Below, one piece after another: positions 11,358 through 23,346 of a DNA stretch of 64,000 nucleotides. A program made the translations under genes and the position numbers. The DNA is from Amaurobius ferox. Taxonomy: Eukaryota; Arthropoda; Arachnida; Araneae; Amaurobiidae. The stretch covers positions 53,846,520-53,910,519 of the forward strand of contig OX578153.1 of NCBI GenBank assembly GCA_951213105.1. The letters run 5' to 3'. The notes beneath the pieces were generated by a model. That model had not been told where the DNA came from. It made no database searches and saw only the letters and a program-made list of their open reading frames with translations. Numbering within the stretch: position 1 is the first letter of the stretch; every line of letters starts with the position of its first letter.

Positions 11358-12063
11358 TTATATTTCAGACTCCAGAGCCAAATAATTTTGCATGAAAAAA
11401 TTTACCAATTCATATGGAACTCATCTCACAATCGCTTGATTTGTTTACATTCTGCATGCTATAGAAATTAGGCTTCTTTGTAGGAATAATCAAAGTTCAG
11501 TAATCGTTTAAAAAAATATTGTAATTGCGTTGGCACAAAATTTAGATACACAGAAAATATGCAAAAATAAAGCAGTTTTATGATGGATGCAACACTAAAT
11601 ACAAATTTAAAAGATCTTGGAATCGTGGAAACATCACGATATTTAAATAAAGGAAAAATGGATGCCATATTTTATTTTTTGAAATGAGTCATGTGATCTA
11701 TTCATATAAATATGGATGTAACTATTATTTCAATTTTTATTTAAAAAATTACCCAATTAATTATAGTTTGCTGAAATTTTTTTGCACATTTTACTTGATA
11801 ATTTGAATATTTCTTAAAATTTTCGAAGCAATTAGTAAATTTTAACTCCGGTTAAAAAATATTTGAAAAATTAGATTCCATGGGGTTCAATGTTTTTCTT
11901 TGTTCAGCCCGAGTTAAATCTGAAGCGAATTCAGTGATATTATTCATTTTCATTCCCGTATGTCTCACAGACCGTCACAATAATATAATATCACTTTGAT
12001 AATTACTATTTACGGCAATTATCGTGCGAACGATCAGACAGACAGACAGAATGAACAAAATTA
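11358..12063. other. no gene recognised
   Basis: A/T-rich intergenic-like sequence with only short, composition-driven ORFs. A short GACA tandem run lies at about 12036-12048. Confidence 0.4.
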
Positions 12064-12222
12064 TAAACACTTTACCCATTCAGTGTCATTTTAAATGTCA
12101 GTGTCATTTTAAATAATTGTGGACGTAATTTTCTGTAATTAAAATCAATATAATGAATTATTGAGGAAATAGGAAATGTGAATATGAGTCTGCAGGAAAA
12201 GTCATGTGCTGCCCATATCAGA
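12064..12222 (+). mobile_element. A-type hairpin-ended repeat, right-end fragment
   Basis: It has the A-type right end, with TGCAGG(A)AAAGT followed by the ATGTG/CACAT-like hairpin and a T run. A short internal piece ('GTCATTTTAAAT') is duplicated at its left side. Confidence 0.75.
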
Positions 12223-12277
12223 TTTTTTAATGTGCAATAGGAATACTTCAAATTTTCATTGTCATACATATATTCTT

Positions 12278-13790
12278 ACTTTCCCTGCAATACATGGTAA
12301 TATATAGGGAAAATATTGAAATCGCACCGAAAATCACAATTCGAGTTTTCGACGGATCGACACGTTTTGAGACCTCTAGAACGTGAAAAAAAAATATTTT
12401 TAGCATAATGTGTGTGTGTGTGTGTATGCAGATATTGTATCCACTCTAACTGGAAAACTAATTGAGTGAATTTCATAAAATTTGATAGATAAGTCCCTTG
12501 CGGGTGACCTTGGTGCTGATTAGATTTTGGTACGATTCGGGATATACAGATCCTGCCCTTTTTACTTTCCCTGCAATACATGATAATGTATAGGGAAAGT
12601 ATTGGAATCATACTGAAAATCGCAACTCGAGATTTCGACGGATCTACACGTTTCGACACCTATACAATACGATAAAACCATTTTTAGCGTGACGTCTGTG
12701 TGTGTGTCTGTTCAATGTATGTATCCACTCTAACTGAAATACGAATTGTCAGAATTTCGTAAAATTTGGTAAGTCACTTGGGTATGACCCTGGTGCTGAT
12801 TTGTTTTTAGTACAATACGGAATGAAGGAATCCGCCTTTTTTTGCGAAATGGCCCGCAAAAATGGCCCACTCTAGCTGAAAACTTATGGACCGAATTTTA
12901 CAAAATTCGGTAGATAAGTCGCTTGTGGGTTACCTTAGTGCTAATCAGATTTTGGTAAGATTCGGAAAAAAAGTAACCTGCCTGTTTTTGCGAAAAGGCC
13001 AGCAAAAATCGTCAAAATCTAAAATAAAAACTACGTACATTAAATGCTTGTTTTATACGTCATTATTAACGAAGAAAAGAATAAGACCAACCCCATTATA
13101 CACTAGGACTAGCCGTTCTCGAGATATTTCAGTTTTTTCGTATTTTCTCTACGCCATCTTTGAAAATAAGTCCAGTTACCAAATGAGAACGAAAATTGAA
13201 TTAAAAATGCATTAAATTTAATTTAAAAAAGCATAACGTGGATATAAGTCGGCAGGGAAAGTCATGTGCTACAAACATCAGTTTTTTGTGTGTGTGTGTG
13301 TGTGTGAAATGGCCCGCAAAAATTGCCTGTATCCACTCTAGCTAAAAACCTAATAGACCAAATTTCACTAAACTTGGTAGATAAATTACTTATAGGTTAC
13401 TCTGGTGCTAATTAGATTTTGGTACAATTCGGTAAAAAAGAACCGGCCTTTAATGCAAAAATCGTTAAATTTAAAAATAAAAGACTACGTATATATCAAG
13501 TAAATGTTTAATTTATGCGTAATTTTTGACGACGAAAACAATAAGGTGAACTCCATTGCTCTAGAACTAGCCGTTCGTGAGATATTTTAGTCTTATCACA
13601 TTTTCACTAGGCCACCTTTGAAAATAAATCCAGTTACCAAATGAAAATGAAAATTGAATTAAAAGTGCAAATTCGGTGTCATTTAAAATGATTATGGTTG
13701 TTATTTTGTGCAAATAAACTCGATTTATTGAAGATATAAACATATGTGAATATGAGGCTGCAGAGAAAATCATGTGCTGCCCACATCAAA
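12278..13790 (+). mobile_element. A-type repeat interrupted by a second A-type copy
   Basis: The left half (12278-12563) starts with the ACTTTCCCTGCA hairpin and stops at the 'cctgccctttt' T run. The matching right half resumes at about 13282 with 'gaaatggcccgc' after a GT run and ends near 13790. Between them is a complete A copy. Confidence 0.85.
12564..13281 (+). mobile_element. A-type hairpin-ended repeat, full copy nested in another A copy
   Basis: Its termini are set by the interrupted host copy: it begins at ACTTTCCCTGCA and ends ...CATCAG in a T run, with no duplication other than Ts. Internal landmarks are a GT microsatellite and two copies of the 'CCGAATTT(C/T)ACAAAATT(C/T)GGTAG' type block. 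Confidence 0.88.
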
Positions 13791-13987
13791 ATTTTTTACT
13801 CTCCTTTTTTTAATCAATGCGAGGATGCCTATGTCTTTATTGGGTTGGAATTATCCCTGGAAGCAGAAATATTTTTCAAATAAAGAACATTTTTTGTTGT
13901 CCCCTTCTCTTTTTCCTAGTGAATACAAAAGAAAATTGGTATTTTTCTGTTTATGCGTAGGATTTTTTAACACTTCAATTGTATATT

Positions 13988-14510
13988 ACTTCCCCTGCAA
14001 TACATGGTAATGTATAGGGAAAGTATTGGAATCGTGTCGAAAATCGCAACTTGAATTTTCGGATTTACACGTTTCGGGACCTCTAGAAGACAAAAAAGCT
14101 ATTTTTAGCGTAACGTCTGTGTATGTGTCTGCGTGTTTATCTGTGCAATGTATGTGTCCACTCTAACTCAAAAACCAATGGATCAATTTCATAAAATTTT
14201 ATAGGTAAGTCACTTGTGGTGGGTGACCCTGGTGCTGATTAGATTTTGGTACAATTAAGAAATTAAGAACTTGCCATCTTTTACGAAATGGTCCGCAATA
14301 ATCGCCAAAATCAAAAATAAAGGACTACGTATGCTCCAATGTATCAATTAAATGCTTGTTTCATACGTAATTTTTGACGAGGAAAAGAATAAGACCAACC
14401 CTATTACTCTAGGACCAACCGTTATCTAGATATTTTAGTTTTTTCGTATTTTTGTTACAAAATATGTCCAGTTACCCAATAGAAACAAAAATTGAATTAA
14501 TAAATATTTG
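13988..14510 (+). mobile_element. A-type repeat, left part
   Basis: It begins with a slightly mutated left hairpin (ACTTCCCCTGCA) and follows the A body to about 14510, where it breaks into short ATAAATATTTGT repeats. The right end is absent. Confidence 0.75.
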
Positions 14511-14554
14511 TACTAATAAATATTTGTAATAAATACGCTATAAATATTTGTTTC

Positions 14555-14702
14555 GTGTTCCAGAGGTCCAAAACGTGTATAGATCCGTTGAAAACACGAT
14601 TCCAATACTTTACCTATACATTATATACCATATATTGCAGGGAAAATAAAAAATCTAATGTGAGCAGCACATGACTTTGCCTACAAATTAAAATTCATTT
14701 TC
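14555..14702 (-). mobile_element. inverted ends of A-type repeats
   Basis: 14555-14650 is the reverse complement of an A left end, with its hairpin finishing at 14650. 14655-14702 is the reverse complement of an A right end ('tctaatgtgagcagcacatgac'-like). The two ends lie back to back with a few bases between. Confidence 0.65.
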
Positions 14703-14707
14703 TTCTT

Positions 14708-15474
14708 ACTTTCCCTGCAATACATGAAAAATATTGGAATCATATCAAAAATCGCAATTCGAATTTTCAACGGATCTACACGTTTCGAGACCCATAGAAC
14801 ACAAAAAAACCATTTTTAGCGTGACGTCTGTGTGTATGTCTGTCTGTGTAATGTATGTGTATCTATTCTCACTGTAAAAGTAATTGACCAAATTTCAAAA
14901 ATTATTCAAGGTAAGTTACTTGTGGGGATCTTGGTGCTAATTAGATTTTGGTATGTTTCGGGGAAACAGAACCTGCCTCCTTTTGCGAAATGGCCACAAA
15001 AATCGCATGTATACACTGTAGCTAAAAATACTAATTTCTCAAATTTCACAAAATTTGGTAGATAAATCACTTGTAGGTTACCCTGGTAAGATTTGGGAAA
15101 ACAGTACCTGTTTTTTTTTTTTTTTTTTGCAAAATGGCACGCAAAATTCATTAAAATAAAAGTCCACGCATTCTCAGATATATCCATTAAATGTTTGTTT
15201 TGAAAGTAATTTTTGACGATAAAAAGAATAAGACCAATCCCATTATTCTAGCACGAAGTCACTACTTTAGCCGTTTTCCAGATATTTTAGTTTTTTCGCT
15301 TGTTTGCTACGCCGCATTTGAAAATATGTCCAGGTAACACACACACACACACAAAAAAAAACGAAAATTGGTATTGTTTTGTATAATTCAATTCAATTTA
15401 ATGAATTATTAAATAAATAAAGAGAAGATGAATTAAAGTTTATAGGGAAAGTCATGTGCTGCCCACATCCAATA
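14708..15474 (+). mobile_element. A-type hairpin-ended repeat, near-complete
   Basis: It runs from ACTTTCCCTGCA to a right end of AGGGAAAGTCATGTGCTGCC and beyond. The left hairpin has lost its loop-side arm. It is followed after a few bases by another A copy in the same direction. Confidence 0.82.
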
Positions 15475-15480
15475 TTTTTA

Positions 15481-15790
15481 ACTTTCTCTACAATACATCG
15501 TAATATATAGGAAAGTATCGGAATCATGTCGAAAATCCCAACTCGAGTTTTCAACGGATCTACACGTTTTGAGATCTCTAGAACAAGTAAACACTATTTT
15601 TAGCGTGACGTCTGTGTGTGCAGATTTTGTAATCACTCTAACTCAGAATTTAATTGACCGAATTTCATTCTATTTTATAGGTAAATGACTTGTAGGTGAC
15701 ACTGGTGCTGATTAGATTTTGGTACAATTCGGGATAAACGAACCTGTTTTTTTTTGCCAAATTTCCAGCAAAAAAATGCCTGTCAATGTG
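15481..15790 (+). mobile_element. A-type repeat, left fragment
   Basis: It has the left hairpin with mutations (ACTTTCTCTACA) and the first 300 bp of the A body. It is cut where an inverted C-type copy begins. Confidence 0.72.
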
Positions 15791-15794
15791 TATT

Positions 15795-16193
15795 GAAATT
15801 ATTGAAAGTCCTTATTTTTTTATTTTTTTTTTATTTCATACAAAAATGGGAGAAGTTCTTCCTAACCGAGTTTTAAATCATCACTAATCATCGAGTGCGA
15901 TAGTTGTATTAAATGATTTCCAAAACGCTTCATTCGTTTATGAGATATCGCGGCCAAAGGATCACACAGATTTCTTCAAATACGTTCTATTCGAGTTCAG
16001 GGATGCCTGAAACGTACTCTTCCGTCAAAAACTCGTATCTGAATTTTAGGCCATGTCACAGTACTTCGGAAATAATTTGGTACGATTATCACACTCGATG
16101 ATTAGTGGAAACCTATTGATTTAGCTGTTAGGAAGACCCCCCCCCCCTCAATATGATTCCCTGTGTATTATATATTATGTATATAGAGAAAGT
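15795..16193 (-). mobile_element. C-type repeat, inverted copy with internal rearrangement
   Basis: On the minus strand it starts at 16193 with a hairpin (ACTTTCTCTATATA). The body carries the C-type CGA-rich block and fades near 15795 in T-rich sequence. An internal piece is duplicated in inverted orientation (see the next entry). Confidence 0.7.
15847..16148. repeat. imperfect inverted repeat of about 75-80 bp
   Basis: 15847-15922 and 16066-16148 are reverse complements of each other with gaps; the core CACTCGATGATTAGTG is exact apart from one base. They could fold into a long hairpin with about 145 bases between the arms. Confidence 0.7.
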
Positions 16194-17284
16194 AAAAATA
16201 TAGTGTGATGAACTAAAAAGGAAAATAATGCACACTTGCTACGGCTACGGTGGGCTGAAAGTCTCAAACCTCCTTTTGTAGACAGTCTATGTATTCTATA
16301 GACTAATTATGTAATGCTTTCAACAAGAAATACTGCAATATTGATAGAAAAAAAGGAAAGGGAAAGACAAATATTTCTCTCAAAAATGAAAACAGTTTTG
16401 CATCGGCAGCAGAAGCGCATGAACGGAAATAAGCTAGAATCCTGTCCAAAACTAGTTTGGGATCTTTTACCAATTCTTGGAAAAACTGTATTCCTTCTGG
16501 AACGTCACCCCCGAAAACCGCAAAAGCAAAGAGCTGTTGCTCCCCGAAGTGGTGAACTATAGAGGGCTGTGCCTTTCTTGATAAATAGCTGTCAAACAAG
16601 CTTCTGACTTTCTCCCCCTAGTTGTTGACTGCATATAAAGATCTATTGCTGACCGACAGAGATTGTATGACCCACAAGCACGCGACTTACAGGGTTGCCG
16701 TAAACTTAACTTCATTCTGTTTCACATATTTGTATTTAAAATAGTTTATAGATTATTATAAATCGATCTTATAATGATAAAATTATAATATTTGCTGATA
16801 TCGATAGAGAAATGTATTACTATTTTATTTACGTATGCAAAATATTCAAAATTTTTTTTTAATTTGTTACAGAAGCCCTTAATGGAAACTTCCGTTGGGA
16901 TGTTAACTTTTAAATTCATTTTTGAAACACTTTAAATTTAAATATTTAAAAAAATCGTATGATAGATTAAATATATGTGTTTATCCTTTAATATCGCGAA
17001 GACAGTTAACATTTACGGGCAAAATTCACGGAAGAATCTTTTAAACAAATTTTCCCATTGGTTAACATGGAAGCAGCTCATAAGGGCTAGTGAGGTACGA
17101 GTCCCCTTAAGTGTGATTTAAATAAATAATATTTTGATTTTTACTTTGCTTCTGATTTATTTGAAATGCCTTTAATTCCTCTGCTATTCACTGCATGTCA
17201 TCTAACAAACAATTCTGTTAGACTGAGAAAGTTTCTTGCTTGGGTAAATTTAGAATGGTTGATTAAATTGCTAAAATTCCACTA
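16194..17284. other. no gene recognised
   Basis: Overlapping ORFs of 82 codons (16314-16562, plus) and 98 codons (16303-16599, minus) lie in a slightly G/C-richer block. Neither resembles a family I know and they cannot both be real. The rest, 16700-17284, is A/T-rich with nothing visible. Confidence 0.35.
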
Positions 17285-17800
17285 TACGGCTTCACCGGCT
17301 CTTGAGTTGTCTGGTGCGCCTTTGCTTTTGTGAGCTGGCAAACCGCGCCATGACACTGCTATCGTAGGCAATGGCACCACAAACCATGATGCCGCATTGT
17401 CTCGCGGTGTGGCGTTTCACAGATGCGTCCGGATTCGACCTGTCACCACTTCGGCGCCAGACACGCACACTGCGACTGTCATTGCTAAAACAGAAGCGTG
17501 ACTCGTCTGAGAACATGCCAATGTCCATTCCGCTGTCAACGTCGCTCTATCAAGACACCATTGCAAACTGAGACGTCTGTGCTGTTGGGTCAATGGCAGT
17601 ATTCTTAACGGGCGCCATGATTGCAGGTCGTCTGGGACCAATCGGCAGATAATGCTCCTGGTCGATATGGGAGCATCAATGGTGTTCTGCACCTGCTGCA
17701 AAAGGACGATGGAAGTGGCCTGCGTAATCGCCAACGCTTGCCGGCTGTTGCGTCTGTCCACGCGACGATAAGCCCAAAGGTATACCAATTCAGAAAGTTT
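17285..17800 (-). pseudogene. Tc1-type transposase remnant
   Basis: Two overlapping minus-strand frames together cover the middle of a Tc1/mariner transposase. The first has the linker after the helix-turn-helix region with RPLRILPL. The second has the first catalytic Asp in FSDESRF, then the VRVWRR and GIMVCGAI blocks. A frameshift separates them. The N-terminal start, the second Asp, the final catalytic residue and clear terminal inverted repeats are not visible. Confidence 0.85.
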
Positions 17801-18526
17801 ATCTCACATCACACGCCAAACGTCGTTTTATCGCCAGTTCTGGTACACTATTTTTGCAACTCCTGCAAAAGCGGAGAGAAAGACGATTGTTTTTAATCCA
17901 CGATATTGTTCATGAAGACAGATTAGATACATTTGTTTCCCATTATTTAAATCATGTTTTATGTACATTTTGGTTTTAAAGTAATACTATGAAAATACAT
18001 GTATTTAAGACCTTTTTGTACTGCACGCAGATTCTTTGCAATGAGTGTAAGAAATGTTCCACCCACATTATTTGAATTTATTATTTGAATAAAACGTTTA
18101 TATGCGAGATTTTGGAGTAAGTATATGTGTAGGATCCGTATGTTGTTCAATACTTATATAGTACAACAATCAGTGACGAAAATTGAAGATTATTTGAAAG
18201 GAAGGAATATTTGTCATTTAAAAAATGCAAAATTTGTGCCATTTTAAGGAAATTTGCTTGACATTTTCGGTTTGTGGGAGCAATAAATATTACTTTTCTA
18301 ACATACCTAGAATAATGCATCGTTTTTCAAGGTGGACTTTTCAAGGTTTTCGGAACCCTTGGGATTCCGCGACGTGATAGTTTCATGCAAATTGTCTTGA
18401 ATTTAAAAACGTGTAAAATTTTGATGCATAATTTGGACAAATGGGGATATTTCTTATTTTGGGGTTCTACCATCAAATTAAATTTCAAAAGGGTTTCGTG
18501 AGAAAATAAATTTGAAAAACATTGAT
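17801..18526. other. no gene recognised
   Basis: A/T-rich sequence. The first 80 bases may belong to the neighbouring Tc1 remnant, but I cannot identify its terminal repeat. Confidence 0.35.
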
Positions 18527-19378
18527 ATAATGTATAGGGAAAGTATTATGACGAGGTTGAAAACTCGAATTCTACTTAGTGTTTTCGACGGTAGAGCTTG
18601 TTTCAAACATTCCTGAAATCGAATCGAATGTTTTTAAAGTGATATCTGTGTGTGTGTGTGTGTGTGCATGTATATTAATGAATGTAGTATGTGCATGTAT
18701 ATTAGTGTGTGTATGTGTATTAGTGTGTGTGTATGTATATTAGTGTGTGCGTCCTTGAGTCAGTGGATGCGATATCTAACGAACGGATGGAACGCTTCAA
18801 ACAAAAAAAAAATTCGATTATTACAATCAGTGAATACTGGAAGTCTATTGATTTTATAAGCAGTCGAATATTTGGAAACCAGCTCCAAACTTTCAAATGA
18901 AATTTTGAAAAAAATCATAGAAAATAAGAACCTTTAATATTGTTACATAAAATATCATTTTTTATTTAATTTTTTATTAGAAAATGAATACCATAAACTT
19001 TAGGATAATAGCATGAACCATTCTTGATATATTGTACGTTTTTCAAATAAATTTTGAAAAATACATGAAATTAAAACAGTGCTAACTACCGTAATAAGTT
19101 TCCATTCCATGTACAATATTATGTGATAACGGTGTTAGCATCATTCTGGTAAGTTTTATTTACGAGACTTTGTTTTACAATAGTTTTGTATTTTGACATC
19201 AAACAATTTGTCAAATGTAATTTATTAGTTTGTCTGTATGTCTGTAATGCTTGTCGATAAATTAACAAAATATCGTCAACTTGACATTTTATTTAAAATG
19301 TTTCCAAATTGGCAAAAATTACACTAAATTAATAAAAATGATGTCAAATTGATGATAGTCAATATCTTGGAAAATGAA
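18527..19378 (+). mobile_element. C/B-type hairpin-ended repeat, decayed copy
   Basis: The right half of the left hairpin (TATAGGGAAAGT) is followed by the GACGGGGTCGAAAA-like block, a GT microsatellite, the 'gatatctaacgaacg' block and the run of ATTGACAAAAAT-like motifs. The right terminus is lost. Confidence 0.72.
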
Positions 19379-19598
19379 GTTTAATTTATTTGATAATTCC
19401 TGTCCCTTTGGGGAAATTAATATTCTTGATTTAAGATATGTTGAATTTCGCGGTTGCTATCGTTTCAAATACAATATTTGAACAAAATAAAGGTTAATTC
19501 GGTTAAGCTGTGAAGGATTCAAAGTCATTGATTGATAAAGTCTTTTTGACACTCCCACCCATTTTATTCGCCCTCGAGTGAGAAACAAAAATATTAAG

Positions 19599-19824
19599 CT
19601 CCGCTAGGTTCTGTCCCGTTGTCGATACTATAAGCATGGGCGCCCATAGCACTTTTTTAGAAGTTAAACTCAATGATATGTACAATATCGAGTACCTTGA
19701 TCCCCACATTTGGGACACTGAATGTCCAGGGGAGCGGAAGTGCTTCCTTTCCCTCCCCTATGGGCGCTCATTGAAAAAACTCCCTGCTTATACTAGTAAC
19801 CTGAAAGACAGAACCTAACGGAGT
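19599..19824. repeat. small element with about 37-bp inverted ends (fold-back or MITE-like)
   Basis: The left end CTCCGCTAGGTTCTGTC is matched in inverse at the right end (GACAGAACCTAACGGAG), continuing imperfectly to a shared TATAAGCA. Inside, GGGCGCCCATAG at about 19638 and its inverse at 19757 add a second inner inverted pair. There is no ORF of note. Confidence 0.6.
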
Positions 19825-19897
19825 TGAGTTTTGATTTCCCCAGGGGTGGAAAAATGGAGTCTTTCAAAACCCCACAAAAATTTCCCTGAAGTCTAAA

Positions 19898-20100
19898 GCT
19901 TTACACACTTATAGCCACCCCGGCCACTCAAATAGCTGCTGTAAGCCTTCTGGGTCAGCCGAGTGGTTTGAGTCTGCAACACTTATAGCCACAGAATACT
20001 ATATTAGTCTGTGCTTATAGCCATCCCTCCCGGCCACTCAAACAGCTGCTGTAAGTCTTATAGGGCTAGTCAAATGGTCTGGGTCTTCAACACTTATAAC
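19898..20100 (+). repeat. direct pair of an 85-90 bp SINE-like unit
   Basis: Two copies at about 19898-19990 and 20012-20100 share CTTATAGCCA, CCGGCCACTCAAA and GCTGCTGTAAG, then a block like GTCAAATGGTCTGGGTC ending in CAACACTTATA. The end block resembles the 3' domain of the tRNA-derived SINE at 32243-32529. A box-like GCCGAGTGG is present in the first copy. Confidence 0.5.
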
Positions 20101-20350
20101 CATGGGTGCCCATAGGGGCGTTCAAAGTCACAAATGTAGGAATCAAGTTAGTCAATATTGTATTTCTATGAGTGTACCCTCTGAAAAATGTTCTATGGGC
20201 GCCCATAGGGGAGCGCAAGGGGGCACTTTCGCTCCCTCGAACGTTTAAGGTCAGAAATGTGGGTATTAAGTTAATAGATATTTACCTCCCATCCTTGAGT
20301 TTGGCTATCTCAGGAATAAGTTTTATGGGCGCCTTTGAATCCTACTCGTT
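20091..20350 (+). repeat. GGGCGCCCATAGGGG-containing repeats
   Basis: The palindromic core GGGCGCCC or a near version recurs at about 20105, 20198 and 20329, and in the fold-back element upstream. It is linked to 'AAATGTGGG(T/A)ATTAAGTTA'-type sequence. No coding function is visible. Confidence 0.5.
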
Positions 20351-20473
20351 CGAAACAAGGTCGACCTCTCCTGCAGTTACCACACTATATTTTGATCGTA
20401 CTATATTTTGACACACACACAACCACACTCTTTCTCTCTCGCTCTCTGTGTCTCCCTCCCTCCTTTTCACCCG

Positions 20474-21076
20474 TATTTTAATCACGTTAATTACATGATG
20501 ATCTACCTAATTCTAATTTTTTCGGAATGTAGCTACATATAGAATTTCGTGGCTGTACGTACTCTCTCTAATTTAAAATTTCTAATTTCGAATAATGTTT
20601 TAATCCCATTTATTACAAAATATTCTACCTGTTTCTAATTTTCTACAGAATGCATCTACATATAAATTGTCATAGTGGTACGTGCATTCGCACCCCACAG
20701 ATACACACACACACACTGATGGAAATATTTCCCAAAATGTTCGAAATGTGTTCATGGTGTCTTTAAGTGTATTTTTTCGTCTAAATGTCGTGATTATCCG
20801 TCAACTTCCTGTATACAATAGCACTAGAAAATAATAAAATGATTCTTTAATTGAGTCAATAATGAATTAATTTAACTCTAATCTAAGAGATAATGCATTT
20901 AAAAAGTGTCTATACTGCTTAATTGTAAGTTATATATCGGCGATAAGCCCATATTGCTTAATTGTAAGTTATATATTGGCTTCTTTAATCTAATCAATAT
21001 TGAATTAATTTAATTCCAATCTAAGAGACAATCCATTTAAAACGTGTCTCTATTGCTAAATTGTAAGTTATATATC
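20474..21076 (+). repeat. two sets of diverged direct duplications
   Basis: 20474-20560 is repeated at about 20600-20687, sharing TTTTAATC, CTACCT and CTACATATA blocks. 20843-20938 is repeated at 20981-21076, sharing GAATTAATTTAA, CTAATCTAAGAGA-like and ATTGTAAGTTATATAT. A 32-bp partial third copy lies between the last two. Confidence 0.6.
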
Positions 21077-21489
21077 CTATGAAAACATAAACCAATTTGC
21101 GAGAGTCCTTTCTCTTGATGTGGCTGCTATAGTAACCTTGAGAGAACTCCTTCGCCTATCACGCTGGCGATAAAACGAAGTTTGGCATCTGATTTGAAAG
21201 AAGGCTTTCTGGTTTAGTATACTTTCTGGCCTTCCGCGTCCACGCGTGCTGACGTTGCTCTGGCCATACCAGCACCGCTCAAACGTGCCCCATTTCCTTG
21301 TTCCAACCATTTTCGCCACAGCCGGTGCACCGCAGTTACCTTACACCTTTCTGGTAGGTCGGATGGTCTGGGTTTCAGCAACAACAACAACAACAGCCGG
21401 TGCACCGGGGACGCCTGTAGGTGGCTGTCCGTCGAGATTTGGCGTATGGACCAACCCGCCCTTCTGAGTCCGATCACCATACCCCTCAT
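21077..21489 (-). pseudogene. Tc1-type transposase N-terminal remnant, split by a short SINE
   Basis: The minus strand encodes the first helix-turn-helix of a Tc1 transposase (GLRRAGWSIRQI...) followed by VHRLWRKWLEQ. A SINE-derived insertion splits the two parts and repeats the codons at the join. Downstream the frame shifts and decays near 21200. The catalytic domain is absent. Confidence 0.82.
21333..21393 (+). mobile_element. short SINE 3'-domain insertion
   Basis: A 61-bp insert running from CAGTTACCTTACACC to an (AAC)n tail is flanked by perfect 14-bp duplications CAGCCGGTGCACCG (21319-21332 and 21394-21407). It matches only the 3' domain of the full SINE at 32243-32529 and has no promoter boxes of its own. 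Confidence 0.9.
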
Positions 21490-22437
21490 GACATCATCTG
21501 TCTACTGGAACTGCCTCGGTTGGCGGCGCCCCGATATTCTCTGTTACTACACATTTCCTCTGAGACAAAAAAAAATTGCAAAATTTTTTTCCTTGCAGAC
21601 ACAGCGGCGCGACTATTGCCGATCCGTCAGGTTCCTTCCCTTATATCTCACTCAACGTGAGCGTGACAGCAACGCATTTCGCATCATTTACATAACGCGG
21701 TGAGCTGCGTCTACCCTGCAATTTGCATATTTTTCCGCCCACTCCTTCTTGATGTCTCATTTTCACTGTCACGTTGTGTATAATGAAACATTCGTTTATA
21801 TTTTGGCAATCAAGGCAAATTCACACAATAGGCACGTCACTCTTTCAGATGAAATTGGATAAATTCACTGATTTTTATTGAATGCGGATAAATCCCGATT
21901 GCTCCTGTCATTTCTTAAAAGTGAAGAGAGATTTTGTTGATCATTTCAGACAAAGAAATTTTAAATTCTATTCTACTAGATTATAGATAGCTAATCATGA
22001 CATTGTGAATTCTTTTCTATCAATTGATTATTGTTTTCTCAACTGCTAATATATATATTTTTGTGCCAGAAAAGTTTCTTTGCAGAATTAAAACTGATTA
22101 TGAATTGAAAGCCTCATGATGAATCTCCATTTTCAAATATGTGATTGAACAGGTGTGTAATAAACATTTTTTGTGAAGTTCAAATAAAGAAGATTTTTTT
22201 ATTCAGCTGGCATTCCTTGAACCTCTAGAAGAGTTATATTTTTATTGAACAAAATTCTCCTTTTTAAAATGAATTAGACAATATTTTATATTGTCAAAAT
22301 GTATAAAAACTTTCAAGTGAGAATCAGAGAAGACTTCAATATGCACATATTCAATAAATGATGCTGTAAGTCGAAAATCAGCAAGTAATTAGGTATCCTC
22401 AACAATCTTATTTAAGTTTTTTTTATGCATTAAGTAC
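21490..22437. other. no gene recognised
   Basis: The stretch to about 21780 is moderately G/C-rich and may be the decayed end of the neighbouring Tc1 copy. The rest is A/T-rich with no visible coding sequence or known repeat. Confidence 0.35.
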
Positions 22438-22690
22438 ATATTAAATAAGAAAGATCAAGCATGCATAAACCTTTCATATTGAAACAGTTTCAAACTGAAA
22501 TGCAATTTTATTTAAACATTTCTATAATGCAATATATTCAGCGGTAATATTTCAAAAATTATCACAGTATTACAATAATTTATTATATTTGAAAACTTAC
22601 AACTTCCTCGAAAACAATGAACTGTGTTGAAATGACGTCATTGAAATATAAATCGTCTGGCTCTCTATGTCAAAGCAGTAAATATTTCAA
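22438..22690 (+). repeat. D repeat, third copy
   Basis: This is the same unit as at 10739-11357, with AAGAAAGATCAAGCATGCAT at the left and ATAAATCGTCTGGCTCTCTATG at the right. It abuts a Tc1 remnant. Confidence 0.7.
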
Positions 22691-22699
22691 TCATATATT

Positions 22700-23250
22700 T
22701 TTTGGAAGAGGTTGTAGCACGTTGGATGGCAGACAATGATGCCTTTGGGCCAGTTCGGGCCTGTCACACAATCATCCGATCTGGCCTCGCATTCGCGCAT
22801 CTTGGCCTTCTAGAGCCTTCATTCCGCCGATGAGTTTCTTGCAGCAACCATTGCTGCCAGCACCTTTACACAGCAGTGTCAGTTCGTTGCAGGTGGCTGC
22901 CTATAGCTTGGTATGATCAGTCAGCTTCATGCATCCCGACTATACGACCACTTCGAACTCGTCTAGTTGCTTATAAGGTCCTCGGCAACGTCGTAACGGC
23001 ATCTTGGGTTGTGTCTCCACGGAACTGCAACGCCAATAATGCGCTAACTAGCAAAGATAAGCCGTTCAAAATTTTTTACCTGCTTCATAGGATGCTAGTT
23101 GCGCAGTAGAAACTTACGCTATGACCGAAGTTAACATTCATTGGCTTTGAAAATTGAATTATTTGCATACTTGGTATAAAGAAATATGCATGGGAAATTT
23201 CGAAATCATTGGATTGTTTTTTAGGGGTGCTTCATTTTTTTTAAAAGAGT
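22700..23250 (-). pseudogene. Tc1-type element remnant with transposase N-terminus and one terminal repeat
   Basis: Reading the minus strand from about 22968 gives a helix-turn-helix region (GRIVGMHEAD, YQAIGSHLQR, WQQWLLQE) and a second HTH/linker (RTGPKASLSAIQRA). Three in-frame stops interrupt it. At the other side, 23225-23250 reads as a terminal repeat (inverse: CTCTTTTAAAAAAAATGAAG) related to the one at 55277, and it touches a (TA)n tract. The catalytic domain is missing. Confidence 0.72.
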
Positions 23251-23275
23251 ATATATATATATCTATATCTATCTA

Positions 23276-23344
<69 letters not shown>
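23251..23344. repeat. (TA)n microsatellite
   Basis: A nearly pure TA tract with a short TATC interruption at the left. It separates a Tc1 end from a truncated B-type repeat. Confidence 0.95.
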
Positions 23345-23346
<2 letters not shown>

